Counted from the first letter of the stretch, positions 1 through 8,611 are shown. The stretch: 25,755 nucleotides of DNA from DAOMNN01 sp050486545 (GCA_050486545.1 JBJHDM010000046.1:1-25755), one strand, 5' to 3'. Notes: generated by a model not told the origin, from the letters alone. Made by a program: numbers and translations.

Positions 1-689
<689 letters not shown>

Positions 690-739
690 CCCGTTCCGGC
701 ACGGAGGCAGTCACCGCTCGCCTGCAGGCCCCTGTGAGG

Positions 740-1651
740 ATGAACGTCACTACCGAACGATACGTCGGCCGTTTCGCCCCCTCCCCGACCGGCCCGTTGC
801 ATTTCGGCTCGCTCGTGGCCGCGGCGGGGAGCTATTTCGATGCACGCGCCCACGGCGGGCGCTGGCTGCTGCGTATTGAAGACGTCGATCGACCCCGCAC
901 CGTCCCCGGTGCGACCGACCGCATACTGGCCAGCCTGGAACGCCTCGGTTTCGAGTGGGACGGCGAACCGCTGCGACAAAGCGACCGGCAGGCAGCCTAC
1001 ACTGCCGCGCTCGATCGCCTGAGGGGTTCCGGTCAAGTGTTTCCCTGCGGCTGCACACGACGCGAGATCGCCGACTCCGGCCTCGCGCGCGATGGTTCAA
1101 GGGTCTATCCGGGCACGTGCAGGAACGGTCTGCCGCCGGGACGCCGGGCGCGTGCCTGGCGGGTGCGGGTCGAGGGGCGGATCACGTTCGACGATGCGGT
1201 CCAGGGTCGGCAGAGCGAGGATCTCGAAACGGAACTGGGCGACTTCGTCGTCCTGCGGGCCGACGGGCTGTTCGCCTATCAGCTGGCCGTTGTCGTGGAC
1301 GATTTCGAGGCCGGTATCACGCATGTCGTCCGCGGTGCCGACCTGCTCGATTCGACCGCCCGCCAGGTCCATCTCCAGCGGTTGCTGGCGTTTCCGACGC
1401 CGGCATACGCGCACCTGCCCGTGGCCGTCAACGCGGACGGGGAAAAGCTCTCCAAGCAAACCCGCGCGATGGGCATCGATGCCTGCGATCCGCGCATGGC
1501 CCTGCTGGCGGCCCTCGTGTTTCTGGGTCAGAATCCTCCCGGAGAACTGGCGAACGCCTCCCTGGCGGAGATCCACGGCTGGGCCGTCACCCACTGGTCG
1601 ATGGCCTCGGTACCCACGACCCGGTCCGCCCCGGCCCCCTGGGGATGCTGA
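740..1651 (+). CDS. gluQ: Glutamyl-Q tRNA(Asp) synthetase
   Basis: GluQRS is a shortened glutamyl-tRNA synthetase without an anticodon-binding domain; it attaches glutamate to the queuosine base at position 34 of tRNA-Asp. The sequence shows the class I start motif RFAPSPTGPLHFGSL (residues 11-25, an HIGH variant), the zinc site with C103, C105 and then YPGTC, matching the C-x-C...Y-x3-C arrangement of this family, and a KLSKQTRA motif in place of KMSKS. At 303 residues it is close to the usual 290-310. An in-frame GTG at 734 would add two residues; I prefer the ATG at 740, but neither has a well-placed ribosome binding site. It lies between ychF and a CoA-binding protein gene on the same strand. 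Nothing suggests it is broken. Confidence 0.93.
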   Translation: MNVTTERYVGRFAPSPTGPLHFGSLVAAAGSYFDARAHGGRWLLRIEDVDRPRTVPGATDRILASLERLGFEWDGEPLRQSDRQAAYTAALDRLRGSGQVFPCGCTRREIADSGLARDGSRVYPGTCRNGLPPGRRARAWRVRVEGRITFDDAVQGRQSEDLETELGDFVVLRADGLFAYQLAVVVDDFEAGITHVVRGADLLDSTARQVHLQRLLAFPTPAYAHLPVAVNADGEKLSKQTRAMGIDACDPRMALLAALVFLGQNPPGELANASLAEIHGWAVTHWSMASVPTTRSAPAPWGC

Positions 1652-1692
1652 ACCCGAGGCGGCACCGAACCAATCACGACGATGGAGCTTTC

Positions 1693-2172
1693 ATGATCGA
1701 CGACATCGACGGACTGCGCAGACTGCTACTCGACACCCGCACGATCGCCGTCGTGGGCCTGTCGGCAAACTGGCACCGCCCGAGCTATTTCGCCGCGAAG
1801 TACATGCTCGATCGCGGCTACACCATCATTCCGGTCAACCCGGCCTACCCGGAGATTCTGGGTCAGAAGTGCTACCCGAGCCTGCGCGACATTCCGGTAC
1901 CGGTCGATCTGGTCGACGTGTTCCGCAAGCCCGAGGAGGTGCTGCCGGTCGTCGACGATGCGATCGCGATCGGCGCCCGTGCGCTGTGGCTGCAGCTCGG
2001 CGTCATCAACCCCGAGGCCGTACGCAGGGCCGAGGAGGCCGGACTCAAGGTGGTCATGGACCGTTGTGTGAAGATCGAGTACGCCCGCCTCTTCGGCGGA
2101 CTGAACTGGGCCGGGGTCAACACGGGCGTGATCTCGGCAAAGCGCCCCGTCCTCCCCGGCACGGGTCGCTGA
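1693..2172 (+). CDS. CoA-binding domain protein (YccU-like)
   Basis: A 159-residue single-domain protein with a Rossmann-type CoA_binding_2 fold, like E. coli YccU. The N-terminal part reads TIAVVGLSANWHRPSY, the nucleotide-binding loop typical of the family, followed by IIPVNPAYPEILGQKCYPSL and a conserved region around VVMDRCVKIEY near residue 120, where C and K are strongly conserved in relatives. It resembles the CoA-binding domain of succinyl-CoA synthetase alpha but lacks the rest of that enzyme, so a catalytic role is not established. The ATG at 1693 has GGAG at 1684-1687, 5 bases upstream, which decides the start. It sits 41 bases after gluQ and ends 19 bases before the convergent clsB gene; I see no clear terminator between them. 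Confidence 0.9.
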   Translation: MIDDIDGLRRLLLDTRTIAVVGLSANWHRPSYFAAKYMLDRGYTIIPVNPAYPEILGQKCYPSLRDIPVPVDLVDVFRKPEEVLPVVDDAIAIGARALWLQLGVINPEAVRRAEEAGLKVVMDRCVKIEYARLFGGLNWAGVNTGVISAKRPVLPGTGR

Positions 2173-2191
2173 ACCGGATGCCCCCGGCGCG

Positions 2192-3343
2192 TCAGTGTTT
2201 GCCCCGGTAGCCGGCCAGTCCGATCGCCAGTCGGACGAACTGGTAGGCGAACCAGCTCGCCAGCCGGCGAACGGCAGGCTGCCGGTGCCAGTCTTCCTGG
2301 CGCAGTTCGGCGGCCCCGACCTCGATCGCCTGCAGGAGGCTGGCATGCAGTTGCCCCGCAAAGCCCTCGTCATCGACGACCACATTGGCCTCACGCGCCA
2401 TCAACAGACTGAACGGGTCGATGTTGCTCGATCCCACGGTGGCCCAGCGCCGATCGACCACCGCAACCTTGGCATGCAGGTAGCTGCGGTGATATTCGAA
2501 CAGCCGGATGCCGCGCCCCAGGAAATACGGGTACAGCGCACGGGTCGCGTAAGCGAGCATCGGATGGTCGGTCAAGCCCTGCAGCAACAGGATCACGCGC
2601 ACGCCCCGCGCCGACGCGACCGTCAACGCCTGACGGAATCTCCGGCCGGGGAAGAAGTACGCGTTGGCGATGATCACTTCCTCCTCGGCACGCTCGATCG
2701 CCTCAAGATAGGCCTCCTCGATGTCGCGGCGGTGACGAAGATTGTCCCGGATCAGGAAGGCCGCACGGATCGAACCGGCGCGCGCGGCCTGCACGCGCGC
2801 CGGGGAAGGACGCTTCTGGCGCCGCTTCAGGCTCACCCAGGAGACGAGCCACCACAATCGATGAACGCTTTCCGCGATCGGACCAAGCAGCGGCCCTTCG
2901 ATCCGTACCGCGTAGTCGTACCGTGGAAAATCGGGAATCCCGGGCGTCAGGTCGTCGATGATGTTGATCCCGCCGACAAAGGCCACGGCCCCGTCGATCA
3001 CGACCACCTTTCGATGAAGTCGCCGCAGTCGATGGCGACGTAATGCCAGCGCCCCGATCTCGCGTCGATAGACCCGGACACTGACGCCGGCGGCCTCGAG
3101 GCCAGGCATCATCGTCGCGACGAAGGACCGGGACCCGAAGCCATCGACGAGTACGCGCACCGCCACCCCACGTGCGGCCGCACGACCCAGCGCATCGGCA
3201 ATGCGCCGGCCAGTCGCATCGCATTCGAAGATGTAGGTTTCGAGATGGATCTCCGCCGTCGCGCGATCGATCGCCGCCTCGAGTGCCGGAAAGTAGTCCG
3301 CCCCCGTTTCCAGCAACTGGATCGCGTTTCCGTCGACGAACAT
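2192..3343 (-). CDS. clsB: Cardiolipin synthase B (phospholipase D superfamily)
   Basis: A 383-residue phospholipase D superfamily enzyme that joins phospholipids to make cardiolipin at the inner membrane. It has two HKD motifs: HRKVVVID (H110, K112, D117) followed by FVGGIN, and HAKVAVVD (H290, K292, D297) followed by VGSSNIDP. Length and layout match ClsB (YbhO) rather than ClsA, because the two N-terminal membrane segments of ClsA are missing. The ATG at 3343 lies 2 bases after the stop of the ybhP-like gene, so the two are almost surely one transcript, as in the E. coli ybhP-ybhO pair. Longer readings of the frame run into ybhP and are not supported. The gene ends 19 bases from the convergent CoA-binding gene. 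Substrate choice (two phosphatidylglycerols, or phosphatidylglycerol with phosphatidylethanolamine) cannot be read here. Confidence 0.92.
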   Translation of the reverse strand: MFVDGNAIQLLETGADYFPALEAAIDRATAEIHLETYIFECDATGRRIADALGRAAARGVAVRVLVDGFGSRSFVATMMPGLEAAGVSVRVYRREIGALALRRHRLRRLHRKVVVIDGAVAFVGGINIIDDLTPGIPDFPRYDYAVRIEGPLLGPIAESVHRLWWLVSWVSLKRRQKRPSPARVQAARAGSIRAAFLIRDNLRHRRDIEEAYLEAIERAEEEVIIANAYFFPGRRFRQALTVASARGVRVILLLQGLTDHPMLAYATRALYPYFLGRGIRLFEYHRSYLHAKVAVVDRRWATVGSSNIDPFSLLMAREANVVVDDEGFAGQLHASLLQAIEVGAAELRQEDWHRQPAVRRLASWFAYQFVRLAIGLAGYRGKH

Positions 3344-3345
3344 GG

Positions 3346-4095
3346 CTAGACACCCACCTCCAGCTCTGCGGTCAGCGCCGCATGGTCGGAGATGCGCGAC
3401 CAGGGCGGTCCGCAGTGAACGGAAGCGTTGTGAATGCGGAATCCACGCACGTAGATGCGGTCGAGGCGAAGCATGGGCAATCGGCTCGGATAGCTTCGCG
3501 CCGGCCGCCCGCTCCCGGTATGAAACGCCTCGACGAGACCGAGCCGGCTGGCCAGCAGATCCTCGGCACGATTGCGCCAGTCGTTGAAATCGCCCGCGAT
3601 GATCAGCGGTGCCCCGTCGGGGGCGAGCTGTTCCATACGCTCGCACAGCGCCTCCATCTGGCGCCGACGGCTCCCGGCCATCAGGCCGAGATGGACGCAC
3701 ACGCAATGGATCGGTCCGTCGATCCCCGGCACCCCCAGTTCGCAATGCAGCAGTCCCCGGCGCTCGAAGCGGTGATCGGAGACGTCCTGGTTGTGCTCGG
3801 AGAGGATGGCATAGCGGCTCAGAATCGCATTGCCGTGATGCCCGTGGTCATAAATCGCATTCTTCCCGTAAGCCGTCTGGTGCCAGACCTCGTGGGCGAG
3901 GAACTCGTGCTGCGGATTCAACGGCCAGTCCGGGTGGGTGATTTCGTGCCGGATGTGCATGCCCAGCACTTCCTGCAGGAATACCACGTCCACATCGAGG
4001 CTACGCAAGCGATCGCGCAGCTCATGAATCACCATGCGGCGGTTGAAATGCGAGAATCCCTTGTGAATGTTGTACGTGCAGATCCTGAGTTTCAT
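3346..4095 (-). CDS. ybhP: Endonuclease/exonuclease/phosphatase family protein (YbhP-like)
   Basis: A 249-residue protein of the endonuclease/exonuclease/phosphatase fold, which includes DNase I, exonuclease III and inositol phosphatases. Visible catalytic motifs are CTYNIHKG at the N-terminus, FLQEV with the metal-binding Glu at residue 42, IIAGDFND in the middle, and RISDHAAL near the C-terminus. E. coli YbhP has the same size and lies directly upstream of clsB, as here, with only 2 bases between the genes. The substrate is unknown; the neighbour suggests a phosphodiester in a lipid or its headgroup rather than DNA, but this is inference. The start at 4095 has AAGGGA about 4-6 bases upstream. 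The gene is divergent from the RuBisCO-like gene, with 82 bases between the starts. Confidence 0.88.
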   Translation of the reverse strand: MKLRICTYNIHKGFSHFNRRMVIHELRDRLRSLDVDVVFLQEVLGMHIRHEITHPDWPLNPQHEFLAHEVWHQTAYGKNAIYDHGHHGNAILSRYAILSEHNQDVSDHRFERRGLLHCELGVPGIDGPIHCVCVHLGLMAGSRRRQMEALCERMEQLAPDGAPLIIAGDFNDWRNRAEDLLASRLGLVEAFHTGSGRPARSYPSRLPMLRLDRIYVRGFRIHNASVHCGPPWSRISDHAALTAELEVGV

Positions 4096-4135
4096 TCGGT
4101 CCCTTCAGACGGGGCGACCCCCGATGACTCGCCGG

Positions 4136-4141
4136 TATAAT
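4136..4141 (+). promoter_or_regulatory. Possible -10 element of the RuBisCO-like operon
   Basis: A perfect TATAAT lies about 37 bases before the chosen start of the RuBisCO-like gene, next to an AT-rich run (TTCATATATACC) that stands out in this GC-rich region. I cannot find a convincing -35 at 16-18 bases spacing, so the call rests on the hexamer and its place. If used, transcription would begin near 4148, which rules out the in-frame ATG at 4124 as the start codon. Confidence 0.35.
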
Positions 4142-4177
4142 GAACACTCCGACTTCCTTCATATATACCAAATCCCG

Positions 4178-5272
4178 ATGGACAGAATGCGGGTCATTTA
4201 CCGGGTGGCCTCCAGTGCCGGCGAGATCGAGGCCCGCGCCCGATCCATCGCGGTCGAACAGAGCGTCGAGATGCCCCCTCACGCGCTGCGCAGTCCGCGC
4301 GTGTCCGAGCAGGTGCTGGGGCGGGTCGAGGACATCGCGCCCGACGGGCCGCAGCACTATCGCGTCGGCATTGGCCTGGCGATGGAGACGACGGGGTTCG
4401 AAGCCGGACAGCTGATGAACATGTTGTTCGGCAACAGTTCCCTTCATCCCGACCTGGAGCTCGTCGACGTGGACTTCCCGTCGGCCGCGGCAGAGCGATT
4501 TGGCGGCCCGCGCTTCGGAGTCGACGGTCTGCGCCGGCTCACCGGCGCCACGAACCGCCCGCTGACCTGCACGGCTCTCAAGCCTCAGGGCAGTACCATC
4601 GCGGAACTGACGGCACTCGCGAGTACGTTCGCACATGCCGGCATCGACGTAATCAAGGACGATCATGGGCTCGCCGACCAGCATTCGGCCCCGTTCGAAG
4701 CCCGGGTGCATGCGATTCAGGAGGCGGTCTCACGTGCGAACCGGGCCACCGGCGGACGCACCCTCTACGCCCCCAGCCTGACCGGAGGACCGCAGCGGCA
4801 GCTCACCCAACTGCGCTGCGCTCACGAGGCGAAGGTGGGTGCCATCCTGATCGCACCGATGGTGTCGGGGCTCGGCGCATTGCAGGAGTTCGCCGACGGA
4901 CGCCTGCCCATTCTCGCCCACCCCGCATTGGCTGGATCGGGTCGGATCGCCCAGCCGCTGCTGCTCGGAAAACTGTTCCGATTGGTAGGCGCCGACGCCG
5001 TCATCTACCCGAATCACGGCGGACGCTTCAGTTTCGGCCCGGCACTGTGCCGGACCGTTGCAGCGACGCTGCGCGAACCCTTGTACAGGCTCGCTCCGGC
5101 CCTGCCGGTACCCGCCGGCGGCATGCACCCGGACCGGGTCGAGGAACTGGTGGATTTCTATGGCCGCGACGTGATGCTGCTGATCGGCGGCGCGCTGCTC
5201 GAGGCCGAGGACGTCGCCGCAGCGTCCCGGGCGTTCGTCGAGCGGGTCGCCCGCACGGCGGTGCACGCATGA
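4178..5272 (+). CDS. RuBisCO-like protein (form IV), likely sugar-phosphate isomerase or related
   Basis: A 364-residue homologue of the RuBisCO large subunit that cannot be a normal carboxylase. It keeps the barrel landmarks: TALKPQG (K135, equivalent to the catalytic Lys of IIKPK in RuBisCO), VIKDDHGLADQ (K160, the Lys carbamylated in RuBisCO, D162 metal ligand), HPALAGSG, a PNHGGRFSF loop and LLIGGALLE near the C-terminus. The third metal ligand, normally Glu in KDDE, is His163. The canonical loop 6 Lys region is also replaced (PAGGMHP). Known roles of such proteins include 5-methylthioribulose-1-phosphate isomerase, the diketone enolase of methionine salvage, and oxo-isoapionate phosphate decarboxylation; I cannot settle which. 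The following cupin gene overlaps it by four bases (ATGA), which favours the first. ATGs at 4187 and 4124 are other possible starts; 4124 lies upstream of a TATAAT. Confidence 0.9.
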   Translation: MDRMRVIYRVASSAGEIEARARSIAVEQSVEMPPHALRSPRVSEQVLGRVEDIAPDGPQHYRVGIGLAMETTGFEAGQLMNMLFGNSSLHPDLELVDVDFPSAAAERFGGPRFGVDGLRRLTGATNRPLTCTALKPQGSTIAELTALASTFAHAGIDVIKDDHGLADQHSAPFEARVHAIQEAVSRANRATGGRTLYAPSLTGGPQRQLTQLRCAHEAKVGAILIAPMVSGLGALQEFADGRLPILAHPALAGSGRIAQPLLLGKLFRLVGADAVIYPNHGGRFSFGPALCRTVAATLREPLYRLAPALPVPAGGMHPDRVEELVDFYGRDVMLLIGGALLEAEDVAAASRAFVERVARTAVHA

Positions 5273-5721
5273 GCGCCCCCTCACGCTTTCGCAAGGCCGC
5301 ACCCGACTTCCGCTGGGAGGACGTCGAACTGCTGGCCTACAAGCCCGAAGGTTCCGCGCCGTTTCGCGACATCACGCGGCAGACCCTGTTCCACACCGAA
5401 AGCTTGCGATGCGAGCTGCGCTATTTCGAGATCGGTCCGGGGGGGCACTCGACGCTGGAGCGCCACGAACACGAACATGCGGTGATGATCCTGAACGGCC
5501 GCGGTGCCTGTCTGGTCGGGAACGAAGTCCGCGCCGTGGCACAGCACGACCTGATTGCGATTCCGCCCCGGACCTGGCATCAGTTCCGGGCAAGCGAAGG
5601 CGGGCGACTGGGATTCCTGTGCATGGTGAACGTCGAACGCGACCGTCCGTACCTGCCCGACGCCCAGGATCTGGAAGCCCTGCGGCGCGACCCCGTCGTG
5701 GCCGCGTTCATCCGTCCCTGA
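5269..5721 (+). CDS. Small cupin protein, partner of the RuBisCO-like protein
   Basis: A 150-residue single-domain cupin. Motif 1 is GPGGHSTLERHEHEHAV, with H60, H66, H68 and H70, and motif 2 is LIAIPPRTWHQF with H104; these supply the usual three-His metal site. The start overlaps the RuBisCO-like stop as ATGA, so the two proteins are made together. In Rhodospirillum rubrum a cupin acts just after a RuBisCO-like isomerase: it removes methanethiol from 1-methylthioxylulose 5-phosphate and leaves 1-deoxyxylulose 5-phosphate. By context I suggest a similar lyase here, but the cupin fold is used for many reactions and this protein is short. The gene ends 12 bases before the convergent nadA. No signal peptide is seen, so it is cytosolic. 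Confidence 0.85.
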   Translation: MSAPSRFRKAAPDFRWEDVELLAYKPEGSAPFRDITRQTLFHTESLRCELRYFEIGPGGHSTLERHEHEHAVMILNGRGACLVGNEVRAVAQHDLIAIPPRTWHQFRASEGGRLGFLCMVNVERDRPYLPDAQDLEALRRDPVVAAFIRP

Positions 5722-5733
5722 ATCGGCTCGCGG

Positions 5734-6834
5734 TCAGGACACTGCCAGCATCCGGTCGAGCGCGACTCTCGCCAGTTCGGCCTCGTGCTCGGGGACCGTA
5801 ATGCGATTGACGACCTTGCCCTCGACAAGATTTTCCAACGTCCAGGCCAGGTGCTGGGGGTCGATGCGCTGCATGGTGGAACACATGCAGACGTTCGGCG
5901 CCATGAACTGCACGATCTTGCCTTCCGGCTTGACCTCCTCCGCAAGCCGGTCGACGAGGTTCAGTTCGGTACCGACCAGCCAGCGCGTGTTCGGAGCGCC
6001 AGCCTTGATCGTGCGGATGATGAATTCGGTCGAGCCGACGTAGTCGGAATTCCGGCAGACGTCGAGATTGCTCTCCGGGTGGGAGATCACCAGCCCGTCC
6101 GGGTACTGCATGCGCCAGCGCCGAATATGGCTTTCCTGGAACATCTGGTGCACGGAGCAGTGCCCCTTCCAGAGCAGGACCTTCGCCTTGCGGATCTGTT
6201 CCGGCGTCAGGCCACCGTACTCCAGGTCCGGATCCCACACGAGCATCTCCTCCAGATCGATGCCCTTCTTGAAACCGGTCCACCGCCCCAGATGCTGATC
6301 CGGGAAGAACAGGACCTTCTCCCTTTGAGAAAAGGCCCAGTCGAGAATGGTCGGCGCGTTCGTCGAGGTGCACACGATCCCGCCGTGCTCGCCACAGAAG
6401 GCCTTGAGATCGGCCGCGGAGTTGATGTAGGTCACCGGAGTGATCCGTTCGTCGGGGCGATCGAGCACTTCCGCCAGTTCGCGCCAGCAACGCTCGACCT
6501 TGGCGAGGTTCGCCATGTCGGCCATCGAGCAGCCCGCGGCAAGGTCCGGAAGGATGGCGATCTGATGCGGCTGCGACAGGATGTCGGCCACCTCGGCCAT
6601 GAAATGCACCCCGCAGAACACGATGTACTCGGCGTCGGCCTCGGAGGCCAGACGCGCGAGCTTGAGCGAATCCCCGGTGAGGTCGGCATGCCGATAGACG
6701 TCGGCCCGCTGGTAGTGGTGGCACAGCAGCACGGCCTTGTCGCCCAGGCGTGCGCGAGCGGCCCGGATACGCTCCTGCGCGTCGGCATCGGACAAGGTGT
6801 TGAAACGATCGAAACTGATGGGCGAAACTTGCAT
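5734..6834 (-). CDS. nadA: Quinolinate synthase A
   Basis: NadA condenses iminoaspartate with dihydroxyacetone phosphate to quinolinate in de novo NAD synthesis, using an oxygen-sensitive [4Fe-4S] cluster. The 366-residue protein has the three cluster cysteines in place: C102 in AAGCSMAD, C226 in KGHCSVHQ and C316/C318 in APNVCMCS. Other family signatures are LLCHHYQRADVY near residue 40, CGVHFMAE and HPESNLDVC. The start at 6834 begins MQVSPISFDRF, a normal length for the long proteobacterial type. A rhodanese gene lies 69 bases upstream on the same strand and may be co-transcribed. nadB and nadC are not in the window. The gene converges on the cupin gene. Confidence 0.96.
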   Translation of the reverse strand: MQVSPISFDRFNTLSDADAQERIRAARARLGDKAVLLCHHYQRADVYRHADLTGDSLKLARLASEADAEYIVFCGVHFMAEVADILSQPHQIAILPDLAAGCSMADMANLAKVERCWRELAEVLDRPDERITPVTYINSAADLKAFCGEHGGIVCTSTNAPTILDWAFSQREKVLFFPDQHLGRWTGFKKGIDLEEMLVWDPDLEYGGLTPEQIRKAKVLLWKGHCSVHQMFQESHIRRWRMQYPDGLVISHPESNLDVCRNSDYVGSTEFIIRTIKAGAPNTRWLVGTELNLVDRLAEEVKPEGKIVQFMAPNVCMCSTMQRIDPQHLAWTLENLVEGKVVNRITVPEHEAELARVALDRMLAVS

Positions 6835-6903
6835 TCTGGCGACTCTCTTTCGGAACGACTGACTACTGACAATCGGACCGCCGTCCGGCCCGAACGTTTC
6901 GGA

Positions 6904-7356
6904 CTAGCCCTGCTGCCACGGCAGGCCGGCACGCCTCCAACCACCGACATGGTTGCGCTGCCCGCGCGCGTCCTTGTCACCCTCGAAGCCTTCGAGCACG
7001 TTGTACGACTCGAGATAGCCCATTTCCGTGGCGATGCGCGCGGCCTTGTCGGAACGATTGCCGGAACGGCAGATGAACAACACGAGGGATTCCGGATCGA
7101 CCTCCCGCTTCAACTGCGCCGGAAACGAGGGATTGACCTTCAATCCGGGGTAGAACTGCCACTCGATCTCGACAGCTCCCGGGATACGTCCCACCCAGTC
7201 CCACTCCGCACGCGTACGCACGTCGACCAGCCGGGCACCGGGCGCGAGCTGCCAGACATCGAAGGCCTCGCTCGGCGTCAGTGCGCCCGCGTAGGGCAGA
7301 TCCATCTGTTGCGCACGTTCGCGCGCCAGCGTGAGCAGGTCGGTCAATTTGCCCAT
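6904..7356 (-). CDS. Rhodanese-like sulfurtransferase
   Basis: A 150-residue single-domain rhodanese. It shows ARLVDVRTRAEWDWVGRIPG (the CH2A-type region) and the active-site loop CRSGNR with the persulfide-carrying Cys96, followed by LEGFEGD. It lacks a signal peptide, so it should act in the cytosol, moving sulfane sulfur between donors and acceptors. The chosen ATG at 7356 is the first Met before the domain; the frame stays open 60 bases further but that would overlap the start of the divergent transporter gene. nadA follows 69 bases downstream. An iron-sulfur enzyme beside a sulfurtransferase suggests, but does not prove, a role in building or repairing the NadA cluster. The true sulfur donor is unknown. 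Confidence 0.88.
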   Translation of the reverse strand: MGKLTDLLTLARERAQQMDLPYAGALTPSEAFDVWQLAPGARLVDVRTRAEWDWVGRIPGAVEIEWQFYPGLKVNPSFPAQLKREVDPESLVLFICRSGNRSDKAARIATEMGYLESYNVLEGFEGDKDARGQRNHVGGWRRAGLPWQQG

Positions 7357-7414
7357 AACGGCAAGGGTCCGGATAGAATCGTCGGGTCTCGAAGTATACA
7401 TCCAAGCCGAGCCC

Positions 7415-8590
7415 ATGAACGCCCCGACTCACCCCTCCCCCCAACTTCCGGCGGACTCGGCCCGCTCCCGCGGCATCCAGCGCACCACCTTCGTGGCGAT
7501 ATTCACCAACGGCACGCTCGCCATCGGGCAGCTCGTCGTCGGGCTGCTCGCCAACGCATTCAGCCTCGTGGCCGATGCCGTCCACACGCTCTCGGATCTG
7601 TTCACGGACGTCCTCGTCCTGTTGGCCGGCCGCCATGGTGGGGATCCGGCCGACCGCGATCACCCCTACGGGCACGAGCGCATCGAAACCGTCGCCACCT
7701 TGCTGCTCAGTGCCGTACTGGTCGCCGTCGGGCTGATGTTCCTGTGGAGTTCGGGCGTGCGTCTGCAGAACATGGAGGCACTGCCCCCGCTGCATCATGC
7801 GGCGATCTACATGGCGATCGCCACCCTCTTCGCCAAGGAGGCCCTGTTCCGCTACACCCTGGCCGCGAGCAAGCGCCTGAACGCCCCCGTGCTCGAAGCC
7901 AACGCCTGGCACGCCCGTTCGGACGCGGCTTCTTCGCTCGTGGTCGCCGCGGGCATTGGTGGCAGTCTGGCCGGCTACCCGTTTCTCGAGCCGTTGGCCG
8001 CGGCAGTGGTCGGATTCCTGATCGCCCACATGGGCGTCCGCCTGGGCTGGAAAGCCGTGCGCGAACTCATCGACACGGGCTTGCCCGAGGACGAGGTCGC
8101 GCGGCTACGATCCACGATTCGAGGAACACCCGGGGTCGTCGACCTCCACGAACTGCGCACGCGCCGCATGGCCGACCGGGTCCTGTGCGACACGCACGTA
8201 CTCGTCGACCCGCGCATCACCGTCTCCGAGGGGCACCGGATCTCCGACGCGGTCTACTTCCGCATCCGCGACGCGCACCCCGAGGTGCGCGACGTGCTGG
8301 TCCACATCGATGCGGAAGACGATGGAGCGCTTCAGGGCGCCCCTTCGGGACCGCTCCCCGAGCGCGACGAGGTCGTCACGACGATCCGAAGCCTGCTCGA
8401 CGACGACTCGATCGATCCGATCCGGATCCACATTCACTATCTTGGCTACCGCATCGAAGCCGAAGTGGTCCTCGATCCGGCCGCCTGGGGTCGAATCGAG
8501 CCCGACGCACTGAAACAACGCGTCTCGGAACTGCTCGCATCACGGCCCGAATACCGGGCAGTCACCTTTTGCGTGCAGGCCGCACCATGA
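7415..8590 (+). CDS. Cation diffusion facilitator with extended C-terminus
   Basis: A 391-residue inner-membrane transporter of the CDF family that exports divalent metal ions (Zn, Fe, Mn or similar) against protons. About six hydrophobic segments lie between residues 25 and 220. The metal site in the membrane is of the HxxxD/HxxxD kind: H57-D61 in ADAVHTLSD and H166-D170 in WHARSD. This pattern differs from the DD-HD site typical of YiiP. A first cytoplasmic domain (about 230-312, with VLCDTHVLVDP and VLVHID) is the normal CDF dimer domain. A further roughly 70 residues (about 322-391) follow and look like a second small alpha/beta domain; ordinary members end near residue 300. The ATG at 7415 is divergent from the rhodanese with 58 bases between. 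The metal cannot be told from sequence. Confidence 0.92.
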   Translation: MNAPTHPSPQLPADSARSRGIQRTTFVAIFTNGTLAIGQLVVGLLANAFSLVADAVHTLSDLFTDVLVLLAGRHGGDPADRDHPYGHERIETVATLLLSAVLVAVGLMFLWSSGVRLQNMEALPPLHHAAIYMAIATLFAKEALFRYTLAASKRLNAPVLEANAWHARSDAASSLVVAAGIGGSLAGYPFLEPLAAAVVGFLIAHMGVRLGWKAVRELIDTGLPEDEVARLRSTIRGTPGVVDLHELRTRRMADRVLCDTHVLVDPRITVSEGHRISDAVYFRIRDAHPEVRDVLVHIDAEDDGALQGAPSGPLPERDEVVTTIRSLLDDDSIDPIRIHIHYLGYRIEAEVVLDPAAWGRIEPDALKQRVSELLASRPEYRAVTFCVQAAP

Positions 8591-8597
8591 TGATGCA
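8581..8597 (+). promoter_or_regulatory. NtrC-type enhancer site 1 upstream of glnA
   Basis: CGCACCATGATGATGCA matches the NtrC dyad TGCACCA-N3-TGGTGCA at 12 of 14 arm positions. It overlaps the last codons and stop of the transporter gene. Its centre is about 31 bases from site 2, close to three helical turns, which is the arrangement of the paired strong NtrC sites in front of E. coli glnA. It would lie near -215 relative to the predicted sigma-54 start. Confidence 0.6.
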
Positions 8598-8611
8598 CAC
8601 TTGCGCAAAAC

